Source of the DNA: CATOSP01 sp965197545 | Lineage (GTDB): Bacteria; Chloroflexota; Dehalococcoidia; Lucifugimonadales; UBA3495 | Assembly (NCBI GenBank): GCA_965197545.1 | Contig: CBDANJ010000007.1 | Span: forward strand, 1,674,001-1,738,000 | Direction of reading: 5' to 3' | DNA length: 64,000 bases | In this document: positions 50,365 through 59,028 of the stretch, one piece after another | How the letters are laid out: each line of letters starts with the position of its first letter | How positions within the stretch are numbered: position 1 is the first letter of the stretch | Made by a program: the position numbers and the translations under genes | The notes under the pieces: generated by a model | Told to the model about the DNA's origin: nothing | The model's input: the letters and a program-made list of their open reading frames with translations, nothing else | Databases searched by the model: none

Positions 50365-51414
50365 CTAGACCTGGGCTCGGAGGGAAGGGTCCTGGATTTG
50401 ACCGTTCAAGGCCGTCAATTCTTCCCGCATACTCTCCAGGAGACCGATCTCCACATAGCGGACACCGGTGTTGATCGCCCCCGCAACCCCGCTGGCCCTG
50501 CAGGAGCCGTGGCCCAGGATAACCGGAGCGTTGACGCCAAACAGGGGGCCTCCCATGGTCCGGGGCAGGTTGGTAGTCTGCCAAAGTTCGGAAGAGACCT
50601 TGGCCAGATCCTCGGTGGAGAGATACGACTCAAGCCTATTCTCGACGAAGCGCGAGAGCGCGGTGCCCAGTCCCTCCGTGAACTTCATTAGGATATTGCC
50701 AACGAACCCATCGCAGACGATGACGTCGGCCTTGTTGGTGAAGAAGTCCATCCCTTCCACGTTGCCGATGAAGTTCAGATGGCTATTGCTAAGGACCTGA
50801 AAGCTATCCTGGACCTGCCTGTTTCCTTTGGCTTCTTCCGCGCCGACACTTAGCAGGCCAACTCTGGGGTTTTCGATCTCCAAGAACCTGCGGGCGAAGA
50901 CGGACCCCAGGGCGGCGAAACTCAGGAGCAGAGGGGGGCGGCAGTCTATGTTGCTGCCCATGTCCACCAGGACTGTCCGGGGGGCAACGCCCAGGAAAGG
51001 TCCGCCGATGCACGGCCTCTCCAAGCCATCCATCATGCCGAGGATGAACACGGCGCTGGCCATAGACGCGCCAGTGGAGCCCATGGACACGAGCAAATCG
51101 GCCTGTCCCGCCTTCACCAGCTTGGTCGCGGTCACTATGGAGGAGGTGGGCTTGCGGCGCAGGGCTTCGATGGGGTGTTCGTCGTCGCCGATAACGCCGT
51201 CGGATGGTACGATCCGGACCCTGTCGTCCTGTGCGCCGGCGGCGTCCAACTCGGCTTTCACCTGTTCCGGGTCTCCGACAAGCACGAGGTTGATGTTATG
51301 TGACCTGAGTCCCTCCACCGCGCCGGGCACAGTCTCCGGCGGCCCGAAGTCGCCTCCCATCGCATCGACCGCCACCGTAATCGGCGGCGTGGATGATTTG
51401 CCTTGTTCGCGCAT
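50365..51414 (-). CDS. plsX: Phosphate acyltransferase PlsX
   Basis: The product has 349 residues and makes acyl-phosphate from acyl-ACP for phospholipid synthesis. ITVAVDAMGGDFGPPETVPG and VSMGSTGASMASAVFILGMM are the N-terminal signature blocks. VLVDMGSNIDCRPPLLLSFA and GNILMKFTEGLGTALSRF follow, and APVILGHGSCRASGVAGAIN ends the core. The ATG is preceded by an A-rich GAAG. It lies between fabG and the dehydratase gene. Confidence 0.95.
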   Translation of the reverse strand: MREQGKSSTPPITVAVDAMGGDFGPPETVPGAVEGLRSHNINLVLVGDPEQVKAELDAAGAQDDRVRIVPSDGVIGDDEHPIEALRRKPTSSIVTATKLVKAGQADLLVSMGSTGASMASAVFILGMMDGLERPCIGGPFLGVAPRTVLVDMGSNIDCRPPLLLSFAALGSVFARRFLEIENPRVGLLSVGAEEAKGNRQVQDSFQVLSNSHLNFIGNVEGMDFFTNKADVIVCDGFVGNILMKFTEGLGTALSRFVENRLESYLSTEDLAKVSSELWQTTNLPRTMGGPLFGVNAPVILGHGSCRASGVAGAINTGVRYVEIGLLESMREELTALNGQIQDPSLRAQV

Positions 51415-51454
51415 TGTTCTTCTTCCTAGCAGACCTTCCCGAATTCTCTGCTGG

Positions 51455-52318
51455 CTATGTCGCCTCAGCCAGCTTTGCCTTTGCTGAGCCGGTTATTAAA
51501 TCTTGGCCGCTTCCCAGGTTCCTCACGCCTACGTTGCAGGTAACAGCCGGGCCGCCGTCAATCTTCGAAGACCGAGAGACTCGCCCGAATGACTCTAACT
51601 CGTCACCCGCGTAGGCCGCGCCTTTGAACCTAACGTTAAGGGCGCCCGACTCCAACCATGCCCTTCCGAGGTGGACCTCCATCATCTGGCTAATGCATGC
51701 CAGGGTAAGCATCCCGTGGGCGATGATTCCTTGAAATTGGGTGGCGGCGGCGAAGCCAGCGTCGAGGTGGAGCGGGTTGTGGTCTCCCGAGGCCTGGGCG
51801 TAGGCGTCGAGCTGGGGTTGAGAGATGGTCATTCCTACCGCCGGTAGGCTGTCAGGTCCCTTGGTCCCGCTGCCTGAGTCAACAGCGGCCCTGTCGGAGG
51901 TCCCGGACGGTCTGGGAGCGCTATCCCGCCCTCCGCCCGAGGTACCGGTCAGCACCGTGCTCTTTCCTGTGAGGACTGGGATACCGGCGGGATCGGACAA
52001 ACTGTAGGTGGCTGTCAACATCGTGAGGCCCGCGCGTTGAGCGGGTTCTCCTAGGCAAGCCTTTATCAGGAGAGTCTCCCCAAATGCGACAGGGCGGTGG
52101 GTTTCCATCTCTTGGCGGCTGTGGATCGCGCCTGGCGGGAGAGAGAGGCGGTCCAAAATTGAACCGAGGGCCCAGGCGGAGAGTGCGAGAGGCGGAGCCA
52201 AGCTTAACGTCTGGCAAATTGACTGGGGGTTCCCTACGGCATCGAGGTACCTGTCGACCAGGTCCTCACTAATGGTCCAGCTACCGAGTTGCACCTCGGT
52301 ACCGGCTGCAACTGCCAA
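51455..52318 (-). CDS. Double hotdog dehydratase (FAS1-like plus MaoC domain)
   Basis: The product has 287 residues. The N-terminal half, about 1-125, is an FAS1-type hotdog (SWTISEDLVDRYLDAVG, HSRQEMETHRPVAFGETL). The C-terminal half, about 165-270, is a MaoC-type domain with the active-site Asp-His pair in YAQASGDHNPLHLDAGFAAA and IIAHGMLTLACISQMM. It should dehydrate or hydrate a 3-hydroxyacyl thioester. A Ser/Pro-rich linker joins the halves. It opens the plsX-fabG operon. Confidence 0.85.
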   Translation of the reverse strand: MAVAAGTEVQLGSWTISEDLVDRYLDAVGNPQSICQTLSLAPPLALSAWALGSILDRLSLPPGAIHSRQEMETHRPVAFGETLLIKACLGEPAQRAGLTMLTATYSLSDPAGIPVLTGKSTVLTGTSGGGRDSAPRPSGTSDRAAVDSGSGTKGPDSLPAVGMTISQPQLDAYAQASGDHNPLHLDAGFAAATQFQGIIAHGMLTLACISQMMEVHLGRAWLESGALNVRFKGAAYAGDELESFGRVSRSSKIDGGPAVTCNVGVRNLGSGQDLITGSAKAKLAEAT

Positions 52319-52438
52319 ACCAGCCTCCCCGAATCCCCTGTTACCCCGTCAAGGCCGATTATACTCAGGCTGTGCCCCTCCAGCAACTTTGGCAGTGTCG
52401 ACTTATGGCAACTTAACGCCAAGCTGGTGCGATGCTCT

Positions 52439-52542
52439 AAGAAACTATCTCAAACCTGAACGAACAGGCTTGGGCAGAAGGGAAATCCCCCTTTTCCGAA
52501 AGGGGGAGACGTTGGGGAAGCCTCGTTTTGAGATAGTTACTT
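52439..52542. mobile_element. Complete miniature element, AAGTAACTATCTCAAAAC family
   Basis: The left end AAGAAACTATCTCAAAC and the right end GTTTTGAGATAGTTACTT are inverted repeats. Inside lie GGCTTGGGCAGAAGGGAAAT and a C-run/G-run palindrome around TTTTCCGAAA. A one-ended copy is at 16270-16345. No target duplication is obvious. The remaining DNA of this 400-bp gap shows no gene. Confidence 0.65.
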
Positions 52543-52714
52543 GCTGGAAAGCGTTGAGAATCTAACCTGGCTTAGCCTGGGTGGGAACCGGTTGACCGGG
52601 TTCGTGCCAAGCGCCCTCCGACGACAATAGTGGCTTATGCGCGCTTAATTGACTGGACCATGCCCCCTGTCAGGGCGCAAGTCGGCCGGAGCGCAAAGCG
52701 CGCCTCCCGGCGGC

Positions 52715-53932
52715 CTACCCCTCGCCAAAGGACTCGGTAGCCAACCCCGCGATATGTTCACCGATGGCCAGGGACGAAGTTGCGCCCGGGGAGGGGGCGT
52801 TCAAGACATGCACGGCTTCCCGGCCCTGAATGATCCTGAAGTCGTCCAGGATGAACCCCTTGTTGGACACTGCTTGGGCCCGGACGCCAGAACCACCCGG
52901 AGCGAGATGGTCCGCCGTCACTTCAGGTATTAGCTTTTGCAGGTCACGGACAAACACCGACTTCCGGTAGGACCGGTTCATTTCCGAGAGCCCCGTTTTC
53001 CAATGCTTCATCGTCATCATCCAGAAGCCGGGGTAGCTGACTGAACCCCACGATTCGGGTATGTCCAAGTCCCTCTTCCGGTACCCCTCCCGGCTGAACG
53101 CGAGCACGGCGTTCGGACCCGCCTCCACGAAGCCTTTGATGTTCCGGGTGTAGTGGACGCCCAGGAAGGGGAATCTGGGATCGGGCACGGGGTAAACCAA
53201 ACCCGATACCAGATGATGACTCTCCGGTTTTAAGGTGAAATACTCCCCGCGAAACGGAATTATGCGCACGTCTATTTCCTCGCCCATCATCCTGGCTACT
53301 TTGTCAGCGTACAGGCCAGCGCAGTTGATAACGTGCTTCGCCCGCAGCGTGCCCCGTCCGGTCTCCAGCAGGATTCCTCCATAGGACTTGTTGATCCGGG
53401 TCACAGGAGCGTCGGTGAATATGTCCCCTCCGGCTTCCTCGAACCGGTTGGCGTAGGCGAGTGCAACCTTGCGGTAATCGATGATCCCTGTTGTAGGAGC
53501 CCAGAGCGCGGCCAATCCCGACACGTGAGGCTCGATCTCCTTGAGCCGTTCGGGTCCGATCTTCTCCAGACCCTGCACCCCATTGGCGACGCCGCGTTCG
53601 TACAGGCTATCCAACCGGTCCAATTCCGACTCGTCGGTGGCAACGATTACCTTGCCGCACTTCTCGTATTCGATTTCGTTCTCGTCGCAGAACTGGAGCA
53701 GACGGTCCTTACCTGCGACGCAGAAGTTAGCCTTATGGGAGTCGGGCCTGTAGTAGATCCCGGAATGGATGACACCGCTATTGTGGCCGGTCTGGTGAGT
53801 TGCCAGTTCAGGGTCTTTCTCCACCACCGCGATGTCCCAATTCGGGAACTTGTTCTCTTTCAATTGCATGGCGGTGGAGAGACCGATGATCCCCCCGCCG
53901 ATGATTACGACGTCGTATTCTTTGGAGTCCAT
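52715..53932 (-). CDS. lhgO: L-2-hydroxyglutarate oxidase
   Basis: The product has 405 residues from ATG 53932; upstream in-frame sequence is unrelated. YDVVIIGGGIIGLSTAMQLK is the FAD-binding motif. THQTGHNSGVIHSGIYYRPD is the signature of LhgO/DadA-like L-2-hydroxyglutarate oxidases. INCAGLYADKVARMMG, PFRGEYFTLKPES and GGSGVRAQAVSNKGFILDDF follow. It oxidises L-2-hydroxyglutarate to 2-oxoglutarate and passes electrons to the quinone pool. The gene stands alone on the minus strand. Confidence 0.92.
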   Translation of the reverse strand: MDSKEYDVVIIGGGIIGLSTAMQLKENKFPNWDIAVVEKDPELATHQTGHNSGVIHSGIYYRPDSHKANFCVAGKDRLLQFCDENEIEYEKCGKVIVATDESELDRLDSLYERGVANGVQGLEKIGPERLKEIEPHVSGLAALWAPTTGIIDYRKVALAYANRFEEAGGDIFTDAPVTRINKSYGGILLETGRGTLRAKHVINCAGLYADKVARMMGEEIDVRIIPFRGEYFTLKPESHHLVSGLVYPVPDPRFPFLGVHYTRNIKGFVEAGPNAVLAFSREGYRKRDLDIPESWGSVSYPGFWMMTMKHWKTGLSEMNRSYRKSVFVRDLQKLIPEVTADHLAPGGSGVRAQAVSNKGFILDDFRIIQGREAVHVLNAPSPGATSSLAIGEHIAGLATESFGEG

Positions 53933-54266
53933 CTTGGCCCTCTCTGGATTAACCGAATGGGGTCGACCAACGGAGGTCCCGTAGGGGGTTAGGGTAGTCC
54001 GCCGCACCCTGCCGGTCAAGCGGTGAGGGGTCGTTCGCAGGGCTTTGCAATCATCTAAGAAGTCCTCGGTACAGGAAGTCGCGGCCAGTGGGGATCCCAA
54101 TTCAGGGAGCCTTGAAGCGACGAGGCGGCGGGGACATTTCTTGACCCTGCCGCAAGGCTATGGTTTACTTCAAATGTAGGGGCCCTACCTCCTCGCCGGA
54201 GCCACGGGTATGGCTCCGGTCTTCTGCGCTCATGATCCATCATGTGTATCCGACCCGGAGGGCAAC
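53933..54266. other. Divergent intergenic region
   Basis: No gene is supportable. A lone right end of the GATTGCAAAG family (GGGCTTTGCAATCATCT) lies at 54039-54055. A hairpin with arms CCGGAGCC/GGCTCCGG at about 54194-54216 lies 50 bp before the LLM oxidoreductase start and may affect its transcription. Confidence 0.45.
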
Positions 54267-55319
54267 ATGGACTTCGGAATATTCATGGACTTCTATTGCA
54301 CCAGGGGACTTAGCCAAAACGAGGTCTTCCAGGAGGCGTTCGACCTTGCCGACATGGCCGACGCCGCCGGTTTGGACACCGTCTGGCTGGGGGAGTCCCA
54401 TTTCAATCCCAATAGGTCAGTGCTCTCCGCGCCCATAGTAGTGGCAGGTTCGATCGCTGCCCGCACCAAGAGGCTCAGGGTCGGCATGGCGGTCCAGGTG
54501 TTGCCCCTTATCAGTCCGCTGCGGATTGCGGAAGAGTCGGCGACCGTGGACCAGATCAGCCAGGGGCGCTTCGAGTTCGGTGTGGGCCGCAGCGGTAACC
54601 AACGAGCCTACGAGATTATGGGGATACCATACGAGGAGAGCCCGGCGCGGTTCCAGGAGGCCCTGGATATCATCATGCAGGCCTGGAAGGGAGAGACCTT
54701 CTCCTACCACGGTCAGTTCAACCATATCGAGGGCGCGCTTCTATCACCTTCCCCTTACCAGAAACCTCACCCGCCAATCCGGTTGGCGTCCACGTCCGAG
54801 GAGAGCTTCGAGCGAGTGGGACGGTTAGGCTACCCCATCTTCCTCTCCATGCGCGGTATGGACGTACTTGACTTGGAGACCAACTTGAAGGACTACCGGA
54901 AGGCGTGGAAGGAAGCGGGACATCCAGGAGAGGGAGGCGATATATCGGTACGCGTTCCGATGTACATCTCCCCCAACGAGGAAGACATCCAGATCGAGCC
55001 CAGAGAGACCATCGAGGCCTATTTCGCCCGTTTCCGGCGGCAGTTCGGGGGTGAGGAGGCGGGAGCCAACACCGTTCGTTCGCCCAGGAGGCGCGCCAGC
55101 ATCCAAAGGCTGGCGACGATGAGCTATGAGGAGATACTGGAAACCAAGGTGATCTTCGGAACCCCCGAGTCGGTCACCGACAAACTGGGCCGCTATGTCG
55201 AGACCCTTGGACTGACCGGCTTTACCGCGGAACTGAACCCTGGCGGGCTTCTCCCGCCTGAAGCGGTCAAGAGAAGCCTCAAGCTGTTGACCGAAGAAGT
55301 CATGCCGGCGTTCAAGTAA
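54267..55319 (+). CDS. LLM class flavin-dependent oxidoreductase
   Basis: The product has 350 residues from ATG 54267 (MDFGIFMDFYCTRGLSQNEV). Blocks are AAGLDTVWLGESHFNPNRS, TKRLRVGMAVQVLPLISPLR and RFEFGVGRSGNQRAYEIMG. It is a second, distinct member of the family, sharing only the fold with the one at 18137. It begins an apparent pair with the D-2-hydroxyacid dehydrogenase gene 36 bp downstream. The substrate is unknown. GGAGGGCAAC precedes the ATG. Confidence 0.88.
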   Translation: MDFGIFMDFYCTRGLSQNEVFQEAFDLADMADAAGLDTVWLGESHFNPNRSVLSAPIVVAGSIAARTKRLRVGMAVQVLPLISPLRIAEESATVDQISQGRFEFGVGRSGNQRAYEIMGIPYEESPARFQEALDIIMQAWKGETFSYHGQFNHIEGALLSPSPYQKPHPPIRLASTSEESFERVGRLGYPIFLSMRGMDVLDLETNLKDYRKAWKEAGHPGEGGDISVRVPMYISPNEEDIQIEPRETIEAYFARFRRQFGGEEAGANTVRSPRRRASIQRLATMSYEEILETKVIFGTPESVTDKLGRYVETLGLTGFTAELNPGGLLPPEAVKRSLKLLTEEVMPAFK

Positions 55320-55355
55320 TCAGGTCAATTGATCCGGCTTGGAGGTCTGTCCGAC

Positions 55356-56348
55356 GTGAAAGTTGCCGTACTTGACGACTACCAGGGGGTTGCCCGCGAT
55401 TTCGCGGACTGGGACTCCCTTCCCTCTGGTACGGAGGTGGAGTTCTTCCGGACTCATCTCGCGGATGAAGACGCGCTGGCGGAGCGACTGAGGGACTTCG
55501 ACGTGGTGATGGGGATGCGGGAACGCACCGCATTCCCTCGGTCCCTGTTGACCCGGCTGCCGAGTCTGCGTTTCCTGATCACCACAGGCGGAGGCAACGC
55601 GTCCTACGACCTGGAGGCTGCCACCGAGATGGGGATAACGGTGAGTGGCACCCCCGGAGCGGGAGAGGGGCCCACCGAGTTGACCTGGGGCCTGATCATC
55701 GGCCTAGCGCGGCAGATACACCTTGAGGACCAACGTACCCGCGAGGGTAGCTGGGGGACCACCGTCGGCATGGGATTGAAAGGTAAGACCCTGGGGTTGC
55801 TGGGGTTGGGCAACATCGGATCCAAGGTCGCGCGAGTCGGCAACGCATTCGACATGGACGTCATCGGTTGGAGCCAGAACCTTACGGCTGAGCGGGCCGC
55901 CCAGTGCGGCGCAACGCTGGTGGACAAAGAAACGTTGTTCCGGGACTCGGACGTGCTATCGGTCCATGTGCGGCTCAGCGAGCGTACAAGAGGACTGGTG
56001 GGCGCGGAGGACCTGGCACGGATGAAGCCAACGGCCTACTTCGTGAATATCTCACGGGGCCCCATCGTTGAAGAGGGGGCGTTGATTGACGTTCTGCGGA
56101 GCGGCGGGATTGCCGGGGCCGGATTGGATACCGTCGACGTGGAGCCTCTGCCCGCGGACCACCCGTTCCTAACGTTGTCAAACACGCTGATAACGCCGCA
56201 CGTGGGTTACGTCACTGAGGAGTCGTATCGGGCTTTCTACGAGGGCGTGGTGGAGAATATTCGAGCCTTCGCCAGCGGAGAGCCGGTGAGGGTGATCAAC
56301 CCGGATGTATTGGAATCTCCCCAGCTAAGAGGGCCACTCAGCGCGTGA
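55356..56348 (+). CDS. D-2-hydroxyacid dehydrogenase family protein
   Basis: The product has 330 residues from GTG 55356 with GGAGG upstream. KTLGLLGLGNIGSKVARVGN is the NAD-binding loop; GWSQNLTAERAAQCGATLVD follows. VHVRLSERTRGLVGAEDLAR, MKPTAYFVNISRGPIVEEGA and NTLITPHVGYVTEESYRAFY hold the catalytic Arg and His (Glu also present). It resembles phosphoglycerate- and glyoxylate-type dehydrogenases. It overlaps the convergent small gene by 11 bases. Confidence 0.9.
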   Translation: MKVAVLDDYQGVARDFADWDSLPSGTEVEFFRTHLADEDALAERLRDFDVVMGMRERTAFPRSLLTRLPSLRFLITTGGGNASYDLEAATEMGITVSGTPGAGEGPTELTWGLIIGLARQIHLEDQRTREGSWGTTVGMGLKGKTLGLLGLGNIGSKVARVGNAFDMDVIGWSQNLTAERAAQCGATLVDKETLFRDSDVLSVHVRLSERTRGLVGAEDLARMKPTAYFVNISRGPIVEEGALIDVLRSGGIAGAGLDTVDVEPLPADHPFLTLSNTLITPHVGYVTEESYRAFYEGVVENIRAFASGEPVRVINPDVLESPQLRGPLSA

Positions 56349-56586
56349 AACTGGCCTTGACCTGCTCCAACAACCACCAGAGACGGTCCCAGACCCGGCG
56401 CCGCTCGACTTCGGTAAGGGAGCGGTCCAGGCCCTTCCGACAGGCCAAGACACCTTGACCCGCAAGGAACCCCCAGCTACCGGGCTTGCCGGTGATCCAA
56501 CCGGCGACCTGCTCCGGGTTATCCCTGACTACTTGCACCATGAGCCGGCCCAGGGTGTCGGTATCCAAGTCCGGTTGTTTCGGCAA
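56338..56586 (-). CDS. Small conserved-looking hypothetical protein
   Basis: The product has 82 residues. It is helical and Trp-rich (VAGWITGKPGSWGFLAGQGVL, given here as WITGKPGSWGFLAGQG). It lies 36 bp after the thiS stop in the same direction, so it may be the last gene of the thiamine operon. No family is recognised. The 3' end overlaps the convergent dehydrogenase gene. Confidence 0.6.
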   Translation of the reverse strand: MPKQPDLDTDTLGRLMVQVVRDNPEQVAGWITGKPGSWGFLAGQGVLACRKGLDRSLTEVERRRVWDRLWWLLEQVKASFTR

Positions 56587-56621
56587 TTCAAACTCTCGGG
56601 AAGTTGGCTCCCGGGAAGGGC

Positions 56622-56825
56622 CTAACCGCCTCCGACTGGCCGGACGATCTCCAGGACATCCCCTTCTCCAAGATTCACCTCGGGGTATTGTTCCTTCTTG
56701 ATGACCTCACCGTTGTACCCCACTGCCACGTGCTGCAGGTTGACGCCAAGGGAGTCGAGGAAGTTCGCCAGGTTGACGGCCGCTTCCAGTTCCCTTGGTT
56801 TGCCGTTCACCATCAAGTTAATCAT
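56622..56825 (-). CDS. thiS: Sulfur carrier protein ThiS
   Basis: The product has 67 residues from ATG 56825. MINLMVNGKPRELEAAVNLA is the beta-grasp start and the C-terminus VRPVGGG supplies the Gly-Gly that is adenylated and thiocarboxylated. It donates sulfur for the thiazole ring of thiamine together with ThiG. An extra Gly follows the GG. The gene is coupled to thiE by an 18-bp gap. Confidence 0.9.
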   Translation of the reverse strand: MINLMVNGKPRELEAAVNLANFLDSLGVNLQHVAVGYNGEVIKKEQYPEVNLGEGDVLEIVRPVGGG

Positions 56826-56842
56826 CCCGCTTGGGAGCCTCC

Positions 56843-57508
56843 TTAAGGTTGCCCGTGCGCGAAGGCCGAGGACTCGGTCCATTCCGCAAACATGGCCTGC
56901 TTCAACTCTCTCGCGGCTTCTTCGGGGTCGTCCGCGGCCAGGATGCTGCTTATGACCGCGACTCCGCAGGCTCCGGCCTTCAAGACCTCACCCAGGTTGG
57001 CGGTGTTGATTCCCCCGATGCCGATCATCGGTGTGTTACAGCGTTGGGAAATCTGGTTAAGCAATACGGGGCCTATTGCGGCTGCGCCCGGGTGGGAGCG
57101 GGTAGCGAACATAGTGCCCACGACCAACAGGTCCGCGCCCTGACTTGCGGCCTCCACGGCCCCTTCCACGGAGTGGACAGACCTGCCAACTAGCTGCCGG
57201 GGTCCAAGAATCTCCCTTGCAATTGAGACTGGAAGTCCCTCTTCCCCCAGTTGGACTCCGGCTGCGCCAGCGGCCAGGGCGACGTCGGCGCGTTCGTTTA
57301 CCATGAGAAGGGGGCCGTCACCTGCGGCGCGGCGGATCTCCTGGGCCAATTCCAGCAGCAGACCACCGGGAAGGTCCTTTTCCCGGACCTGGACCATGTC
57401 CACGCCACCGGCCACGGCTGCGGCGATCCGGTCCACCATGGTTGCTTGGTCCCCCAGGGTGCGGTCGGTGACCAAGCAGAGCAGGGGCTGGGGCAAGGAG
57501 ATTGCCAT
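56843..57508 (-). CDS. thiE: Thiamine-phosphate synthase
   Basis: The product has 221 residues. LCLVTDRTLGD opens the barrel and DMVQVREKDLPGGLLLELAQ and LLMVNERADVALAAGAAGVQ are the ligand-binding blocks. FATRSHPGAAAIGPV and MIGIGGINTANLGEVLKAGA follow. It joins the pyrimidine and thiazole halves to give thiamine phosphate. It lies between thiG and thiS. Confidence 0.94.
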   Translation of the reverse strand: MAISLPQPLLCLVTDRTLGDQATMVDRIAAAVAGGVDMVQVREKDLPGGLLLELAQEIRRAAGDGPLLMVNERADVALAAGAAGVQLGEEGLPVSIAREILGPRQLVGRSVHSVEGAVEAASQGADLLVVGTMFATRSHPGAAAIGPVLLNQISQRCNTPMIGIGGINTANLGEVLKAGACGVAVISSILAADDPEEAARELKQAMFAEWTESSAFAHGQP

Positions 57509-57514
57509 CAGGGA

Positions 57515-58306
57515 CTAGCTGCCAGCCGAGACGGGCTGGGGCACGTCGGCGGTTGGGCTGCTGGCGGCGGCGTAGGGGCGGACTCCGATTCTGCCCGCCA
57601 GATATGCCTTGCGCCCGGCTTCCACGCCTTGCTTGAACGCCTCTGCCATTAGTCTAGGATTCTCGGCCTGGGCGATGGCGGTGTTAACCAGCACCGCGTC
57701 CGCACCCAGCTCGAGGGCCTGCGAGGCGTCGGAGGGTACGGCCAATCCGGCGTCGACGACGACGGGGATGTTGGCCTGCTCGATGATCATCTTTACTTCT
57801 TCTATGGTGTGGATGCCCTGCCCGGAGCCGATGGCCGAGCCGAGAGGCATCACCGTGGCGCAACCGGCGTCTTCCAGCCTCTTGGCCAGCACCGGGTCAG
57901 CGTGGATATAAGGCAAGACCGCAAAGCCTTCCTCGACCAACTGCCTGGCCGCTTCCAGGGTGGCCCCACCGTCCGGGAAGAGGTACTTGGGGTCTGGGAT
58001 CACTTCCAGTTTTACCAGATCGGTCTGGCCTACTTCCCTGCCGAGCCTGGCGACGAAAACGGCTTCTTCGACGGTGGCGCAACCGGCGGTATTGGGCAAG
58101 ATCTGGTATTTGTTCCAGTCGATGTAATCCAACAGGGTCTTCTGGGTTGGGTCGTCCAGGTCGAGGCGGCGGATGGCGACGGTAATCATCTCGACACCGG
58201 AGGCCTCGACAGCTTCCACCATTTCTTCCATGGTGCGGTACCTGCCGGTCCCCAGGATGAGGCGAGACTTGAAAGTTCTTCCGGCAATAACTAGGTCGTC
58301 TGACAT
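57515..58306 (-). CDS. thiG: Thiazole synthase
   Basis: The product has 263 residues. KSRLILGTGRYRTMEEMVEA, ITVAIRRLD and YQILPNTAGCATVEEAVFVA are characteristic, with the Lys in VKLEVIPDPKYLFPD forming the imine. VMPLGSAIGSGQGI and PVVVDAGLAVPSDASQALEL follow. It makes the thiazole phosphate with ThiS-thiocarboxylate. It is the first gene of the thiGES unit, downstream of a TPP riboswitch. Confidence 0.95.
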   Translation of the reverse strand: MSDDLVIAGRTFKSRLILGTGRYRTMEEMVEAVEASGVEMITVAIRRLDLDDPTQKTLLDYIDWNKYQILPNTAGCATVEEAVFVARLGREVGQTDLVKLEVIPDPKYLFPDGGATLEAARQLVEEGFAVLPYIHADPVLAKRLEDAGCATVMPLGSAIGSGQGIHTIEEVKMIIEQANIPVVVDAGLAVPSDASQALELGADAVLVNTAIAQAENPRLMAEAFKQGVEAGRKAYLAGRIGVRPYAAASSPTADVPQPVSAGS

Positions 58307-58341
58307 AGCCCCTACGTCTCCAATTCCGGTGAGAATAAATG

Positions 58342-58367
58342 AACCGCCAGGTATTGAGCCTGGCGGT
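58342..58367 (-). terminator. Terminator downstream of the TPP riboswitch
   Basis: ACCGCCAGG pairs with CCTGGCGGT around CTCAATA on the minus strand, followed by TCATTTATTCT. It lies between the aptamer and the thiG start and is the likely expression platform. Confidence 0.65.
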
Positions 58368-58386
58368 CTTCGATTAGCCCTTGCGT

Positions 58387-58480
58387 CTTTCCTACACCGG
58401 CATTACCCGGATCAGGTACGGACGGTCGGCGACGATCTTCGGCCACCCTCTCAGCCTGGCTTGCCCAAGCTCCCGAAAGT
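58387..58480 (-). promoter_or_regulatory. TPP riboswitch (THI element)
   Basis: On the minus strand the conserved blocks CAGGCTGAGAGGGT and ACCTGATCCGGGTAATGCCG then GTGTAGGAAAG are present in the right order, and CTTTC/GAAAG closes the P1 stem. The aptamer precedes the thiG, thiE, thiS genes and should reduce expression when thiamine pyrophosphate is abundant. Confidence 0.93.
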
Positions 58481-58552
58481 ACAATTTTATGTGTGGATTC
58501 GTGGTAGCTTAACACCCCGTTAAAGGGAAGTCAACGCGGCGTGATCCGGGTT

Positions 58553-58797
58553 AGGACGATTGCAAAGTCTTGCCACTCAGTTGAATCTTCCCCTGGTCCG
58601 TAATTCCCGCCTCCCCCCGTCATTACTATGAAAATAGGCGATTTTCATATTCATACATGGCCTCGGCAAGGCCATCCGCGATTCCCGCGCAGAGCCTGCC
58701 CCCGGCTCGATCGGGGGCGGGAATCCACAAATTCCACGCTTGGAGCCCTGCAATCTCCAGGTAGACACTGCGAATCGAAGAACTTTGCAATCGTCCT
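58553..58797. mobile_element. Miniature element, GATTGCAAAG family, with 9-bp target duplication
   Basis: AGGACGATTGCAAAGTC and GAACTTTGCAATCGTCCT are the inverted ends. GATCCGGGT flanks it directly at 58543-58551 and 58798-58806. The interior holds AGCCTG hairpin copy E inside a split ATTCCCGC palindrome. Second copy of the element at 23658-23803. Confidence 0.75.
58691..58718 (+). repeat. AGCCTG-hairpin unit, copy E
   Basis: AGAGCCTG is followed by the stem CCCCCGG, loop CTCGA and TCGGGGG. It splits the palindrome ATTCCCGC/GCGGGAAT, which is intact at 23706-23731. Confidence 0.75.
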
Positions 58798-58909
58798 GAT
58801 CCGGGTAACTGTTCAGACTGGAGGACGCGGATTGGCTAAATCCCACATCGGTCATCTTCATGATGATTCTCAAACGATGTCCCTCAGCCGCAACCAGCCA
58901 TTCCCGCGA

Positions 58910-58936
58910 AGAGCCTGCCCCCGGCTCGATCGGGGG
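58910..58936 (+). repeat. AGCCTG-hairpin unit, copy F
   Basis: AGAGCCTG plus the stem CCCCCGG and TCGGGGG, nearly identical to copy E, again splitting an ATTCCCGCG/CGGGAATCC palindrome. Confidence 0.75.
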
Positions 58937-59002
58937 CGGGAATCCAGAAATGCCAATGATAGTGACCGTTGCTGGTTGCAAAGGTTTCTGGATTCCGGGT
59001 CA

Positions 59003-59028
59003 AAGCCTGCCCCGTACTGGATACGGGG
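59003..59028 (+). repeat. AGCCTG-hairpin unit, copy G
   Basis: AAAGCCTG plus the stem CCCCGTA, loop CTGG and ATACGGGG. It splits the palindrome GATTCCGGGTCA/CCCGGAATGACG, which is uninterrupted at about 23527-23552. Confidence 0.78.
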
